From NCBI GenBank assembly GCA_039817385.1, contig JBCBVY010000001.1, forward strand, positions 186,001 through 250,000: 64,000 nucleotides of DNA. The letters are read 5' to 3'. Each line of letters opens with the position of its first letter. The stretch's first letter is position 1. The DNA is from JBCBCP01 sp039817385. Its GTDB lineage: Bacteria; Pseudomonadota; Alphaproteobacteria; Rhodobacterales; Rhodobacteraceae. The translations under genes and the position numbers were made by a program. Of the stretch, positions 8,772-16,760 are shown one piece after another. The notes beneath the pieces were generated by a model. It saw only the letters and a list, made by a program, of their open reading frames with translations, made no database searches and was not told where the DNA came from.

Positions 8772-9549
8772 GCGTGTCTTCCTTGCATTGGCATTGGCGC
8801 TGTTGCCCGGGTGGGCCAGCGCCCATGAGTTTTGGATCGACGCGCCGCAATGGCAAGTGGCCCCCGGCTCCACCCTTAACGCATCGCTCAGAAATGGCGA
8901 AGCGTTCAAGGGGATCGAGCTGGCCTATTTCGAAAGCCGCATCGCGCGGTTCGAACTGGTGCAAGAGGGCCGAAGAGTGCCTGTGACGGGCCGCATGGGC
9001 GACCGGCCCGCGCTGTCGGTGCCGGTGTCGGGTCCCGGCCTGATCGTTGCGGCGTATGAGAGCGTGCCGCAAACGCTGACCTATAGCGAATGGCCGAAAT
9101 TCGCCCGCTTCGCTGCGCATAAGGACTTTTCGGATATTGCCGCACGGCACGATGCGCGCGGACTGCCGCGGGCGGGCTTTACGGAACGCTATACCCGGCA
9201 CGCCAAGGCGCTCTTTGCCGCCGGGGATGGCGCGGGGGCGGACAGCGCGCTGGGGCTGGAGACCGAGTTTGTCGCCCTGAGCAACCCCTACACGGACGAT
9301 GGGCCGGTCCGGGTGCAACTGCTCTACCAAGGTGCGCCGCGGGCGGATGCGCAGGTCGAGGTCTTCACCCGCGCTCCGGATGGCAACGTGGCGATCACCA
9401 CCACAAGAACGGACGCGCAGGGGCGCGCGGACATCCCTGTGACGCCGGGCCACGCTTACCTGCTGGACGCGGTGGTGCTGCGCCCCGGCAGGGGCGACAT
9501 CGCGTGGGAGACGCTCTGGGCGGCCATGACCTTTGCCATCCCGGACTAA
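8770..9549 (+). CDS. DUF4198 domain periplasmic protein
   Basis: A 259-residue secreted protein beginning MRVFLALALALLPGWASAHE, a clear signal peptide with cleavage after ASA, giving a mature N terminus HEFW. The rest fits the DUF4198 family, whose members (for example NikK-like proteins) accompany nickel or cobalt transporters; an N-terminal histidine after cleavage could bind metal. The C-terminal half (VRVQLLYQGAPRADAQVEVF, then TDAQGRADIPVTPGHAYLL) is an Ig-like segment. The start is supported by GAGAGGAG about ten bases upstream. The gene is divergent from the HupE permease, with start codons overlapping in the sequence CATG, so the two are probably co-controlled and may act together. 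Confidence 0.9.
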   Translation: MRVFLALALALLPGWASAHEFWIDAPQWQVAPGSTLNASLRNGEAFKGIELAYFESRIARFELVQEGRRVPVTGRMGDRPALSVPVSGPGLIVAAYESVPQTLTYSEWPKFARFAAHKDFSDIAARHDARGLPRAGFTERYTRHAKALFAAGDGAGADSALGLETEFVALSNPYTDDGPVRVQLLYQGAPRADAQVEVFTRAPDGNVAITTTRTDAQGRADIPVTPGHAYLLDAVVLRPGRGDIAWETLWAAMTFAIPD

Positions 9550-9597
9550 GCGGCCTGCCCCTTGCCCCCGCCGCGCGGCACGGCAATAACCAACCCC

Positions 9598-10473
9598 ATG
9601 AGCGAAGTTCTTTGCATTGGATCGGTCCTGTGGGACATGATCGGCCGCGCGCCGTCGGTGATGCGGCACGGCTCGGACGTGCCCGGCCACATCTCCCGCC
9701 TGCCAGGCGGGGTGGCGATGAACATCGCAATGACGCTGGCACGCTTTGGGATGAAGCCCGCCTTGCTCAGCGCCGTGGGCCGCGATGCCGAAGGGCAGGA
9801 GCTGATCGCCGCCTGCGCCGCCCGCGGCATCCGCACCGACACGATCTACCGCTCGGCGGACCTGCCCACGGATCGCTACATGGCGATTGAGGCGGCGAAC
9901 GGGCTGATCGCGGCCATCGCCGATGCCCATTCGCTGGAAGCTGCAGGAGACAAGATTTTGCGCGCCCTGACGGACGGGACACTGGCACATCCTTATACGG
10001 GCCGCGCCGCGCTAGACGGGAACCTCACGCCCGAACTTCTGAACGTGTTTGCCACCGGTCAGGCGCTGGCAGAGGCGGACCTGCGCGTGGCGCCCGCCTC
10101 CCCCGGCAAAGCGGACCGGCTGCTGCCGTTCCTGCACCACGCGCGCGGGACGATCTATGTGAATGTCGAGGAGGCCGGCCTGCTGTGTCAGGCGCGGTTC
10201 GGCAGCGCCGAGATCGCCGCACAGGCGCTGATCGAACGGGGCGCGGCGCGCGTGCTGGTCACCGATGGTGGCAACCTCTGCGCCGAAGCCACCGGCCATT
10301 CGATCATCACGGCGCAGCCGCCCGAGGTGCTCGTGACCCGGGTGACCGGCGCCGGGGACACGTTCATGGCCGCCCATATCGCGTCCGAGGCGCGGGGGAA
10401 CGGGCGCGAGGACGCGCTGCGCGCCGCCCTCGAAGCCGCTGCGAGCTATGTCTCCGGGGAGACGGGGAATTGA
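9598..10473 (+). CDS. psuK: PfkB-family kinase, probable pseudouridine kinase
   Basis: Ribokinase-fold kinase of 291 residues. It carries the N-terminal PfkB glycine motif (RLPGGVAMNIAMTLARFG) and the C-terminal VTGAGDTFMAAHIA motif with the catalytic aspartate. Its reaction is inferred from position: it overlaps psuG by four bases, and psuK-psuG pairs phosphorylate pseudouridine at C5' and then split it. The start at 9598 gives the conserved SEVLCIGSVLWDM beginning, though the ribosome-binding site there is weak. No nucleoside transporter is next to it. Confidence 0.92.
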   Translation: MSEVLCIGSVLWDMIGRAPSVMRHGSDVPGHISRLPGGVAMNIAMTLARFGMKPALLSAVGRDAEGQELIAACAARGIRTDTIYRSADLPTDRYMAIEAANGLIAAIADAHSLEAAGDKILRALTDGTLAHPYTGRAALDGNLTPELLNVFATGQALAEADLRVAPASPGKADRLLPFLHHARGTIYVNVEEAGLLCQARFGSAEIAAQALIERGAARVLVTDGGNLCAEATGHSIITAQPPEVLVTRVTGAGDTFMAAHIASEARGNGREDALRAALEAAASYVSGETGN

Positions 10474-11369
10474 GCCTGCCGCTTGTCAGGTCCGAGGAGG
10501 TCACGCGCGGCGGCCCCATTGTCGCGCTGGAAAGCACGATCATCACTCACGGGATGCCTTGGCCGCAGAATCTCGAGGTTGCGCGGCAGCTCGAGGCGGA
10601 TGTGCGGCGCGCAGGCGCGACCCCCGCGACCATCGCGGTGTTGGACGGCACCCTGCATATCGGGCTGAGCGATGCGCAGCTTGAGACGCTGGCGCAGCGC
10701 CCGGATGCCGCCAAGCTGAGCCGCGCGGATCTTGCCGTTTGCCTTGCCCGCAAGGGCACCGGCGCGACTACGGTGGCCGCCACCATGATCGCAGCGCGCG
10801 CCGCCGGGATCGGCGTCTTTGCCACGGGCGGGATCGGCGGCGTGCACAAGGGGGCAGAGACCACATTCGACATCTCCGCCGATCTGACGGAACTGGCCCG
10901 CACGCCGGTCACGGTGGTCGCGGCGGGGCCAAAGGCAATCCTGGACATCCCCAAAACGCTCGAAGTGCTGGAAACCCAAGGCGTGCCCGTCATCGCCTAT
11001 GGCCAGGACGCCCTGCCCGCCTTCTGGTCGCGCAGCGCGGGGCTAAACGCCCCTTTGCGCCTCGACGATCCCGCGCAGATCGCCGAAGCCCACCGGATGC
11101 GCGCCTCGCTTGGCTTGCCAGGGGGGCAGCTGATCGCCAACCCAATCCCGGACGCGGACGAGATCCCGGCAGACACCCTCGCCCCGATCATCGCGCAGGC
11201 ACAGGCGGAGGCCGAGGTGCAAGGCATCGCCGCCAAAGGCGTCACGCCCTTCCTTCTTCAGCGTATCTTCGCGCTGACAGGGGGCGCCTCCCTCACCGCC
11301 AATATCGCCCTCGTGCGCAACAATGCGCGGCTTGCCGCCCGGATTGCACACGCCTTGAGCGGCAGCTGA
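10470..11369 (+). CDS. psuG: pseudouridine-5'-phosphate glycosidase
   Basis: Breaks the C-glycosidic bond of pseudouridine 5'-phosphate to uracil and ribose 5-phosphate. The 299-residue product has VALESTIITHGMPWPQN with the catalytic glutamate, ARKGTGATTVAAT, the signature GVFATGGIGGVHKGAETTFD and the later lysine region AAGPKAILDIPKT. The start chosen is TTG at 10470, which overlaps the psuK stop as TTGA and gives the usual SLPLVRSEEV beginning; no ATG fits without losing conserved residues. A GGGGAGACGGGG stretch just upstream can serve as the ribosome-binding site. Together with psuK it salvages pseudouridine from RNA turnover. Confidence 0.95.
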   Translation: MSLPLVRSEEVTRGGPIVALESTIITHGMPWPQNLEVARQLEADVRRAGATPATIAVLDGTLHIGLSDAQLETLAQRPDAAKLSRADLAVCLARKGTGATTVAATMIAARAAGIGVFATGGIGGVHKGAETTFDISADLTELARTPVTVVAAGPKAILDIPKTLEVLETQGVPVIAYGQDALPAFWSRSAGLNAPLRLDDPAQIAEAHRMRASLGLPGGQLIANPIPDADEIPADTLAPIIAQAQAEAEVQGIAAKGVTPFLLQRIFALTGGASLTANIALVRNNARLAARIAHALSGS

Positions 11370-11483
11370 CCCGCCCCTTGGCCAATATGCCGCGTTATCA
11401 GGGAATGCGCATTGTGGCAGATCGCCAAAGCGCCTACCTACCAGCGCAAGAGCCGCTCCATTGGCGCAAGACCAAGACACGAG

Positions 11484-12230
11484 ATGACCACACCCTTTGA
11501 TCCCGAACCCCCGCGCCGGTCTGGCCTTTTCGCTCGGCTTCGCGCTTCGTTCCTGACGGGCCTGGTGGTGATTGCGCCGGTCGGCCTGACGATCTGGCTG
11601 ATCTGGACGGTCGTGGGCTGGATCGATGGCTTTGTCCTGCCGCTGGTGCCTGGCGCATGGCAGCCGGACGCGGTGCTGAACTACTGGCTGGGCAATGACC
11701 GGCTGGTTGCTGGCCCGGACGGGCAGATGCTGCAAAACCCGGATTGGGTGCGCGTGAACGTGCGCGGGCTTGGCGTGGTGATCTTCCTTGTCTTCACCGT
11801 GATCATCGGCTGGATCGCGAAGGGCCTGATCGGCCGTTCCCTGCTGGCCTATGCCGAGAGCCTGGTTGAACGCACGCCCGTCGTCCGCTCCATCTATGGC
11901 GGGATCAAACAAATCGCGGAGACCGTCTTTGCTCAGTCCGAGCGCAGCTTCGAGACAGCCTGCCTCGTCGAATACCCGCGGAGGGGCATCTGGGCCATCG
12001 GTTTCATCTCCACCCAGGCCAAAGGCGAAGTGACGGAAAAGGCAGGCGCGGCAGGCGACATGATGAGCGTTTTTGTCCCAACCACGCCAAACCCGACCTC
12101 TGGCTTTCTGCTGTTCTTCCCGGCCGAAGACGTGATCGAGCTGGACATGTCGGTGGAGGATGCGGCCAAGCTGGTGATCTCTGCGGGCCTTGTCTATCCC
12201 AACGGGAAAGCGCCCGAGGACGAGGCGTGA
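11484..12230 (+). CDS. DUF502 family membrane protein
   Basis: Conserved inner-membrane protein of 248 residues with two N-terminal membrane segments (FLTGLVVIAPVGLTIWLIWT and VRGLGVVIFLVFTVIIGWIA), followed by a soluble domain that holds the family motif SLVERTPVVRSIYGGIKQIAE and a later PTTPNPTSGFLLFFPAEDV. The function of the family is unknown. An ACACGAG stretch precedes the ATG weakly. It overlaps the LysE-type exporter gene by four bases (GTGA), so the two are translated together. The 114 bases between psuG and this gene show no gene. Confidence 0.92.
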   Translation: MTTPFDPEPPRRSGLFARLRASFLTGLVVIAPVGLTIWLIWTVVGWIDGFVLPLVPGAWQPDAVLNYWLGNDRLVAGPDGQMLQNPDWVRVNVRGLGVVIFLVFTVIIGWIAKGLIGRSLLAYAESLVERTPVVRSIYGGIKQIAETVFAQSERSFETACLVEYPRRGIWAIGFISTQAKGEVTEKAGAAGDMMSVFVPTTPNPTSGFLLFFPAEDVIELDMSVEDAAKLVISAGLVYPNGKAPEDEA

Positions 12231-12838
12231 TCGCAGCCGCGCTGTTCGGGTTTCTCACCGGCGCTTCCCTGATCCTCGCCATTGGCGCGCAAAACGCCTT
12301 TGTGCTGCGCAACGGGCTGATGGGCACGCATGTCTTTGCGCTGTGCCTCTTTTGCTCGGTCTCGGACATGGTGCTGATGTTTGCCGGCGTTGCGGGCTTC
12401 GGCGTGGTGGTCAGCGCCCTGCCCTGGCTGCCCGCGGTGATGACACTGGGCGGCGCGGCGTTCCTTGCCGTCTATGGCGCGCTGCGGCTCCAGGCGGCGT
12501 GGCGCGGGGACTACGAAATGGTCCTGAGCGGCCAAGGCGTGAGCCTGCGCGCGGCCCTTCTGACCGTTGCCGCCTTCACCTGGCTGAACCCGCATGTCTA
12601 CCTCGACACGCTGGGGCTGGTGGGGGCCATCTCCACCCAATACGCGGGCTGGGCCGACCGCTGGGCCTTTGCCACCGGCGCCACCCTGTCGAGCTTTGTC
12701 TTCTTCTTCGCAATGGGCTACGGCGCCCGCCTGCTGGCGCCGGTGATGCAAAGCGCCCGCGCCTGGGCCCGCCTTGATGTGCTGGTCGGGGTCACGATGT
12801 GGGTGCTGGCGGGCAAACTGGTCTGGGGGATGGTTTAG
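12227..12838 (+). CDS. LysE/ArgO family amino-acid exporter
   Basis: Inner-membrane exporter of 203 residues with about six hydrophobic segments. The N terminus (FLTGASLILAIGAQNAFVLRNGL) is the LysE/ArgO signature, including the GAQNAFVL motif, and the middle FTWLNPHVYLDTLGLVG is the second conserved segment. ArgO-type members export arginine or lysine and are usually controlled by a LysR-type regulator, which is not adjacent here. The start is GTG at 12227 overlapping the DUF502 stop. The substrate cannot be told from sequence. Confidence 0.93.
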   Translation: MIAAALFGFLTGASLILAIGAQNAFVLRNGLMGTHVFALCLFCSVSDMVLMFAGVAGFGVVVSALPWLPAVMTLGGAAFLAVYGALRLQAAWRGDYEMVLSGQGVSLRAALLTVAAFTWLNPHVYLDTLGLVGAISTQYAGWADRWAFATGATLSSFVFFFAMGYGARLLAPVMQSARAWARLDVLVGVTMWVLAGKLVWGMV

Positions 12839-12992
12839 GCTGGCCGGGCGAACTGTTTGATGTCAGCGTTGCGAACGAAGCTGCCGACGAGCCGATGACG
12901 GCTTTCGCAGCAGATACGAGTGTTATGTTGCTTGCCGGCGCCTAACCAAGATAGATAATCCGAGCTAATGTGTTGGACCGGGAAGCGTTCTC

Positions 12993-13901
12993 TTGGGTGA
13001 GTTGAAAGTAAGATTTCTGCCGAAAGGTGGCTTTGAAAAGAATGGAGCATTCATCGAATACGAGGGCGATGAGCCGAGCGGGGATGAAACGGAATACCAG
13101 CGGCAAGGCTATCTGACGCTCGATATCACATGCACGGATTTCAGGATCGGCACCAGTATCGGGATCACCTGCGAGTTTGAAGATGTCGAAGAACGTTTGT
13201 TCAGGCGCTCCATCAGCGCTACAGGGACGATCCAGCCCGCCCGATGGGGGAGGTACTCGCTCTCTTTTCTTGGAGAGGAAAAATCGACCCATCAGATCGC
13301 GGTTAGCATCTGTGAGAACACTGTAGGCGAGGCGGCAACGCTGGCGGGCATCAATATGAAAAGCGACCTCGATCTTGAAGGCCACAATTGCTTTTTCCTA
13401 GAACTGCAGGTTCACCATGAACGGTTCGCTGCACTCCTGCAGGAACTTTCTACCCCCGAAGCAGTGCTTCATATATCGGCTCGCTCAGACCGATTTCGCG
13501 GCTTCTATGCAGAATGGTCTCCCTCGATAAGTGAAGGTCGTGTGATCAAGTTTCTCGACAACAAGCGGGACGTGGAAAACGTAGACGACATACCACAGGA
13601 TTTCTGGCGAACTTCTGAATTTCAACGCAGGCTTCTCTCCAACCCAGACAGTCCCCCTGTTACGATCAGCGTAGGGCGTCCGATGTATCCCCCCCAATCA
13701 GCTCCTACCCACGTCGAAAAAAACGAAGAGGATGTTTGGAATATGGATGAAGATACACCGGCGAGTGCGCCGCCGGTTCCTGCTTCGCCTCCCGACCCCG
13801 TCCCTGCTCTCGAAAAGCTGACCAAGCGCGTGCAGCGAGGGGCTTTTTGGATCGGTCTATGGCTAGCGCTGATCAGCCTTGTGCTGCTCCTACGCGCGTG
13901 A
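12993..13901 (+). CDS. orphan tail-anchored protein of unknown function (low GC)
   Basis: A 302-residue protein that matches no family I recognise. Residues 1-220 are predicted soluble and mixed alpha/beta, rich in acidic and aromatic residues. A proline-rich linker (about 230-265, with ASAPPVPASPPDPVPA) follows, then a basic amphipathic stretch EKLTKRVQRG and a single C-terminal membrane helix (GAFWIGLWLALISLVLLLRA), so it should be anchored by its tail with the bulk in the cytoplasm. The start is TTG at 12993, the first usable start after an in-frame TAA at 12966, with GGGAAG seven bases upstream. GC is near 50% and codon choice (GAA, AAA, ATA, TCT) differs from the neighbours, which points to horizontal acquisition. 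Confidence 0.75.
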   Translation: MGELKVRFLPKGGFEKNGAFIEYEGDEPSGDETEYQRQGYLTLDITCTDFRIGTSIGITCEFEDVEERLFRRSISATGTIQPARWGRYSLSFLGEEKSTHQIAVSICENTVGEAATLAGINMKSDLDLEGHNCFFLELQVHHERFAALLQELSTPEAVLHISARSDRFRGFYAEWSPSISEGRVIKFLDNKRDVENVDDIPQDFWRTSEFQRRLLSNPDSPPVTISVGRPMYPPQSAPTHVEKNEEDVWNMDEDTPASAPPVPASPPDPVPALEKLTKRVQRGAFWIGLWLALISLVLLLRA

Positions 13902-14159
13902 CGTCTTCTTCGGAAGGAATTTTTCCTTCTTAGGCGTCACAGTCGAGTTTGCACATCAGTATTGGCGCGCGAAAAGGGTGGGTTTGTATAGAACCGGTAA
14001 CGCGTCTTATCCCAAATACCTTGGTTATCGCAAAAGCTCTGTGCAAGGCTGCCTCTGCCTTGAATAGTTTTCGAACGGTCGGGCAAATGCAGACGTTCGC
14101 CACGATGCTTCAAAATGGTAGATTGGACTACAAGCCGACCTTCGCCGCTCCGCACCCAA
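13902..14159. other. low-GC gene-free stretch after the orphan gene
   Basis: These 258 bases are visibly poorer in GC than the surroundings. A perfect 7-bp stem with a three-base loop (GAAGGAATTTTTCCTTC, 13913-13929) directly follows the orphan gene and could end its transcript, though only two T residues follow. No open frame here has a ribosome-binding site or a recognisable product. It is probably the rest of the acquired segment or decayed sequence. Confidence 0.4.
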
Positions 14160-15194
14160 TCACACGAACATCTCGCGCAAATCAACGCTCGACCGCGCGC
14201 CGATATCCTCGAAATGCGCCTCAAGGAAAGCCGTGCCCGCCGCCCGGCCCGCCTCGAACAGGCGCTGGATGATGTAGCCGTTGGGCACGACCTTTGTGGC
14301 CACGCTCAGCTCGTTCATCAGCGCGTCATCGGCGATCATGTGCACCAGCACGCGGCTCATCGTGCCTTCCTCCAGCGCCCCGCGGTCCAGAAGGCGCTGC
14401 ACGAAGTCGATCGCGCGCAACTCGCGCAAAAGCGAGGAGTTGAAGCTGATCTCGTTGATGCGGTTCTGGATTTGCTGGGGGGTGATCGGCGTGTCGTCCC
14501 GCTCCAGCGGGTTGATGTTGATCACCACGACGTCGTCCGGCAGCGACCGATCAAAAAGCGGGAACAGCGCCGGATTGCCGGTATAGCCGCCATCCCAGAA
14601 CGCCTCGGTCCGCTCGGTCTCGGGGTCAAAGATGTTCACCGCCTGAAACAGCGTCGGCAGACAGGCGGAGGCCATGATCGCCTCCGGCGTCACCTCCGGC
14701 CCTGCAAAGACCCGCAGCTTGCCGTTGCGCACCCGCGTGGCGTTAATGAACAGCGCAGGCCCCTCATCGGCGCAGACGCATTCGAAGTCGAATTCGCGGA
14801 CGATGGGCGCCAGCGGGTTCTTATAGAAAGGCCCGTAGGTATAGGGGGAGACCATCCGGCTCGTTGCCTCGCCAACCATGTAGGGCAGCGAGTATTCCAG
14901 CGCGCGCGAGACCGACTGCGCGCTTAGCGGGGCCATCCAAGGGGCGATGCGCGTGTCCTGCACGCCCGAGACACGCTCCCACAGCCACGCGAGGTTCTCC
15001 CGCGCGCCCGCGCGCCCGTCCATGATGAACCCGGCCTTGAGCGCGGCGGCGTTCAGCGCCCCCGCCGAAGTGCCTGAGATGCCCGCGATCTCGATCCGGT
15101 CATCTTCCAAGAGCGCATCGAGCGCGCCCCAAGTGAACGCGCCATGTGCGCCGCCTCCCTGCAGGGCGAGGTTAATCTTCTTGGGTTTCGCCAT
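14160..15194 (-). CDS. patatin-like phospholipase family protein
   Basis: Serine lipid acyl hydrolase of 344 residues with a Ser-Asp dyad. The oxyanion-hole motif is LALQGGGAHGAFTWGALDAL near the N terminus, the nucleophile elbow is GISGTSAGALNA (GXSXG), and the catalytic aspartate is in FWDGGYTGNPALFPL. It lies 93 bases downstream of 3-hydroxybutyrate dehydrogenase on the same strand. That position makes a role in polyhydroxybutyrate granule or short-chain hydroxyacid ester turnover reasonable, but this is inference; the family also includes plain phospholipases. Confidence 0.93.
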   Translation of the reverse strand: MAKPKKINLALQGGGAHGAFTWGALDALLEDDRIEIAGISGTSAGALNAAALKAGFIMDGRAGARENLAWLWERVSGVQDTRIAPWMAPLSAQSVSRALEYSLPYMVGEATSRMVSPYTYGPFYKNPLAPIVREFDFECVCADEGPALFINATRVRNGKLRVFAGPEVTPEAIMASACLPTLFQAVNIFDPETERTEAFWDGGYTGNPALFPLFDRSLPDDVVVININPLERDDTPITPQQIQNRINEISFNSSLLRELRAIDFVQRLLDRGALEEGTMSRVLVHMIADDALMNELSVATKVVPNGYIIQRLFEAGRAAGTAFLEAHFEDIGARSSVDLREMFV

Positions 15195-15287
15195 TTGGAT
15201 TTCATGCCTCCGGCGGGGATTTTCTGGAACAGAGAAGGGGCGGGTTCACCGCTGTATTTTGCCCGTAGGGTGCGCACCCCAGCGGGG

Positions 15288-16073
15288 TCAGAGGGCCGTC
15301 CAGCCCCCATCCACGCTGATCGTCGTGCCGGTGATCTGATCCGCCGCTGCGGAGCACAGGAACGCCACGGTGCCGCCCATCTGCGCGGTGGTCGCGAACT
15401 CTTTAGACGGCTGGCGCGTGAGCATCACGTTTTCGATCACCTCCTCGCGGGTCATGCCGTATTCCTTCATCGTGTCGGGGATCTGCTTTTCCACGATGGG
15501 GGTCAGCACGTAGCCCGGGCAGACGGCGTTGCAGGTGATCGGGTCCTGCGCCGTCTCCAGCGCGATGGTCTTCGAGAGGCCGACAACGCCGTGCTTCGCA
15601 GCAATATAGGCGCTTTTGTAAGGCGAGGCGGTCAGCCCGTGCGCGGAGGCGATGTTGACGATGCGGCCCCAGCCGCGCTCGCGCATCCCGTCTACGGCTG
15701 CCGCAGAGGTGTGAAAGGCGGAGGACAGGTTGATCGCGATGATCGCGTCCCATTTTTCGACCGGAAAGTCCTGGATGGCGGCGACGTGCTGGATACCTGC
15801 GTTGTTGATGAGGATGTCGCAACCGCCCGCGTCCGCGATCAGTTGGCGGCAGTCTTCACCCTTGGACATGTCCGCCTGGATGTAGCGCGCGGTCACGCCC
15901 GTCTCGTCCGCGATTCGGGCGGCGAGCGCGTGGTCCTCTTCAGTGTCGGAAAAGGAGTTCAGCACGATGTCCGCCCCCGCCCGCGCCAGCTCTTCGGCGA
16001 TGCCGAGGCCGATGCCTGAATTGGAGCCTGTGATGATGGCGGTCTTCCCGCTCAGATCATTGGTGAGGGCCAT
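15288..16073 (-). CDS. bdhA: 3-hydroxybutyrate dehydrogenase
   Basis: NAD-dependent short-chain dehydrogenase converting D-3-hydroxybutyrate and acetoacetate, 261 residues. The Rossmann motif TGSNSGIGLGIA, the NNAGIQHV segment, the catalytic Tyr/Lys pair in SPYKSAYIAAKHG and the upstream serine in VNIASAHG are all seen. The sequences NNAGIQHVAAIQDFPVEKWD and NAVCPGYVLTPIVEKQIPD are typical of bacterial D-3-hydroxybutyrate dehydrogenases, so the substrate call is better than for most SDRs. It is first in a two-gene set with the patatin-like gene and fits polyhydroxybutyrate use. Confidence 0.94.
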   Translation of the reverse strand: MALTNDLSGKTAIITGSNSGIGLGIAEELARAGADIVLNSFSDTEEDHALAARIADETGVTARYIQADMSKGEDCRQLIADAGGCDILINNAGIQHVAAIQDFPVEKWDAIIAINLSSAFHTSAAAVDGMRERGWGRIVNIASAHGLTASPYKSAYIAAKHGVVGLSKTIALETAQDPITCNAVCPGYVLTPIVEKQIPDTMKEYGMTREEVIENVMLTRQPSKEFATTAQMGGTVAFLCSAAADQITGTTISVDGGWTAL

Positions 16074-16163
16074 GCTGCGTCTCCTTCATGCTGCGCTTGC
16101 AAAATAGACGAACCGCGCGGGCGGTCAATTGACCCTTTCGTGGTGGTCTTCCCGCACCCGCCT

Positions 16164-16538
16164 ATGTCAGACGACATGAGCAAGCTGCGTGTGACCCGCG
16201 CCAACCTGCCCGCAGGCGCCAAGGGGCTGTGCAGCTTCGATGCGCCGATGGAAATCCTGACCATCCGCATCGCCGCGCGCCTGCTGGACGAGCCGGGCCC
16301 TGTCACTGCTGAAATCACCGGGGACAGCACAACCGCCACCGCGTCCGTGGATGGCCGCCACTGGATCGGCGACGACATCTGGCGCCCCATCGGCACCTAT
16401 GTCTGGACACGGACCCGCGCAGGCGCGGCATGGCAGGTCACCTCCATGACCTTCACCCTGACCCAGGAGGTTGGCGACCGGTCACTGGCCGCTCAGGCAA
16501 TGGAGCGCGCGACCGCACAGATCGAAGACCCCGCTTAG
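16164..16538 (+). CDS. short SnoaL/NTF2-like domain protein, possibly N-terminally truncated
   Basis: A 124-residue product (or 120 from ATG 16176). The second half (TAEITGDSTTATASVDGRHW, then TRTRAGAAWQVTSMTFTL) resembles the C-terminal sheet of NTF2/SnoaL-like proteins, which hold hydrophobic ligands in a cone-shaped barrel. The first helices expected in that fold are missing, so the gene may be a remnant or use a different N terminus. No good ribosome-binding site is seen. It is divergent from bdhA. Confidence 0.55.
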   Translation: MSDDMSKLRVTRANLPAGAKGLCSFDAPMEILTIRIAARLLDEPGPVTAEITGDSTTATASVDGRHWIGDDIWRPIGTYVWTRTRAGAAWQVTSMTFTLTQEVGDRSLAAQAMERATAQIEDPA

Positions 16539-16569
16539 GGTGGGTGCCAACCCACCGCGCATCCCCACC

Positions 16570-16599
16570 AAAAAAAAACCCCGGCCGAAGCCGGGGTTA
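16570..16599 (-). terminator. strong Rho-independent terminator, minus strand
   Basis: A nine-base-pair stem (AACCCCGGC / GCCGGGGTT) with a CGAA (TTCG on the minus strand) tetraloop spans 16577-16598. On the minus strand it is followed by nine T residues (the A-run at 16570-16578). The orientation ends a transcript coming from the right, yet the gene to the right is on the plus strand. It therefore points to an unannotated minus-strand transcript starting in 16600-16760. Confidence 0.8.
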
Positions 16600-16760
16600 A
16601 GTCATTGAGGCAGGTTTCATACAGGCAAGAAACCTATCGAGCAGTGCTTGTCTTATACGCAAAGCGCCGCCGGCATCCAAGCTAAAAGTTTGATAACGCG
16701 TAAAACCCCCGTTACCGATTGCGTTAAGAAATAAAGGGCTGTGCAGGATTGTTGCCAAAA
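16600..16760 (-). ncRNA. candidate minus-strand small RNA or small ORF
   Basis: Sequence between the minus-strand terminator at 16570-16599 and the start of the peptide-binding protein gene. It is AT-richer than the flanks. On the minus strand one open frame runs into the terminator (stop TAA at 16599-16597) and reads ILHSPLFLNAIGNGGFTRYQ in its middle, but it has no ATG with a ribosome-binding site. A small RNA of about 150 bases is the simplest reading of a strong terminator with no gene in front of it. Confidence 0.35.

Noticed and set aside
12835..13050. 71-codon minus-strand frame at the left edge of the low-GC islet
   Set aside because: Its end (RHRLVGSFVRNADIKQFA) looked briefly like widespread decayed repeat translations of alphaproteobacteria, but I could not support this, and it overlaps the orphan gene without a ribosome-binding site.
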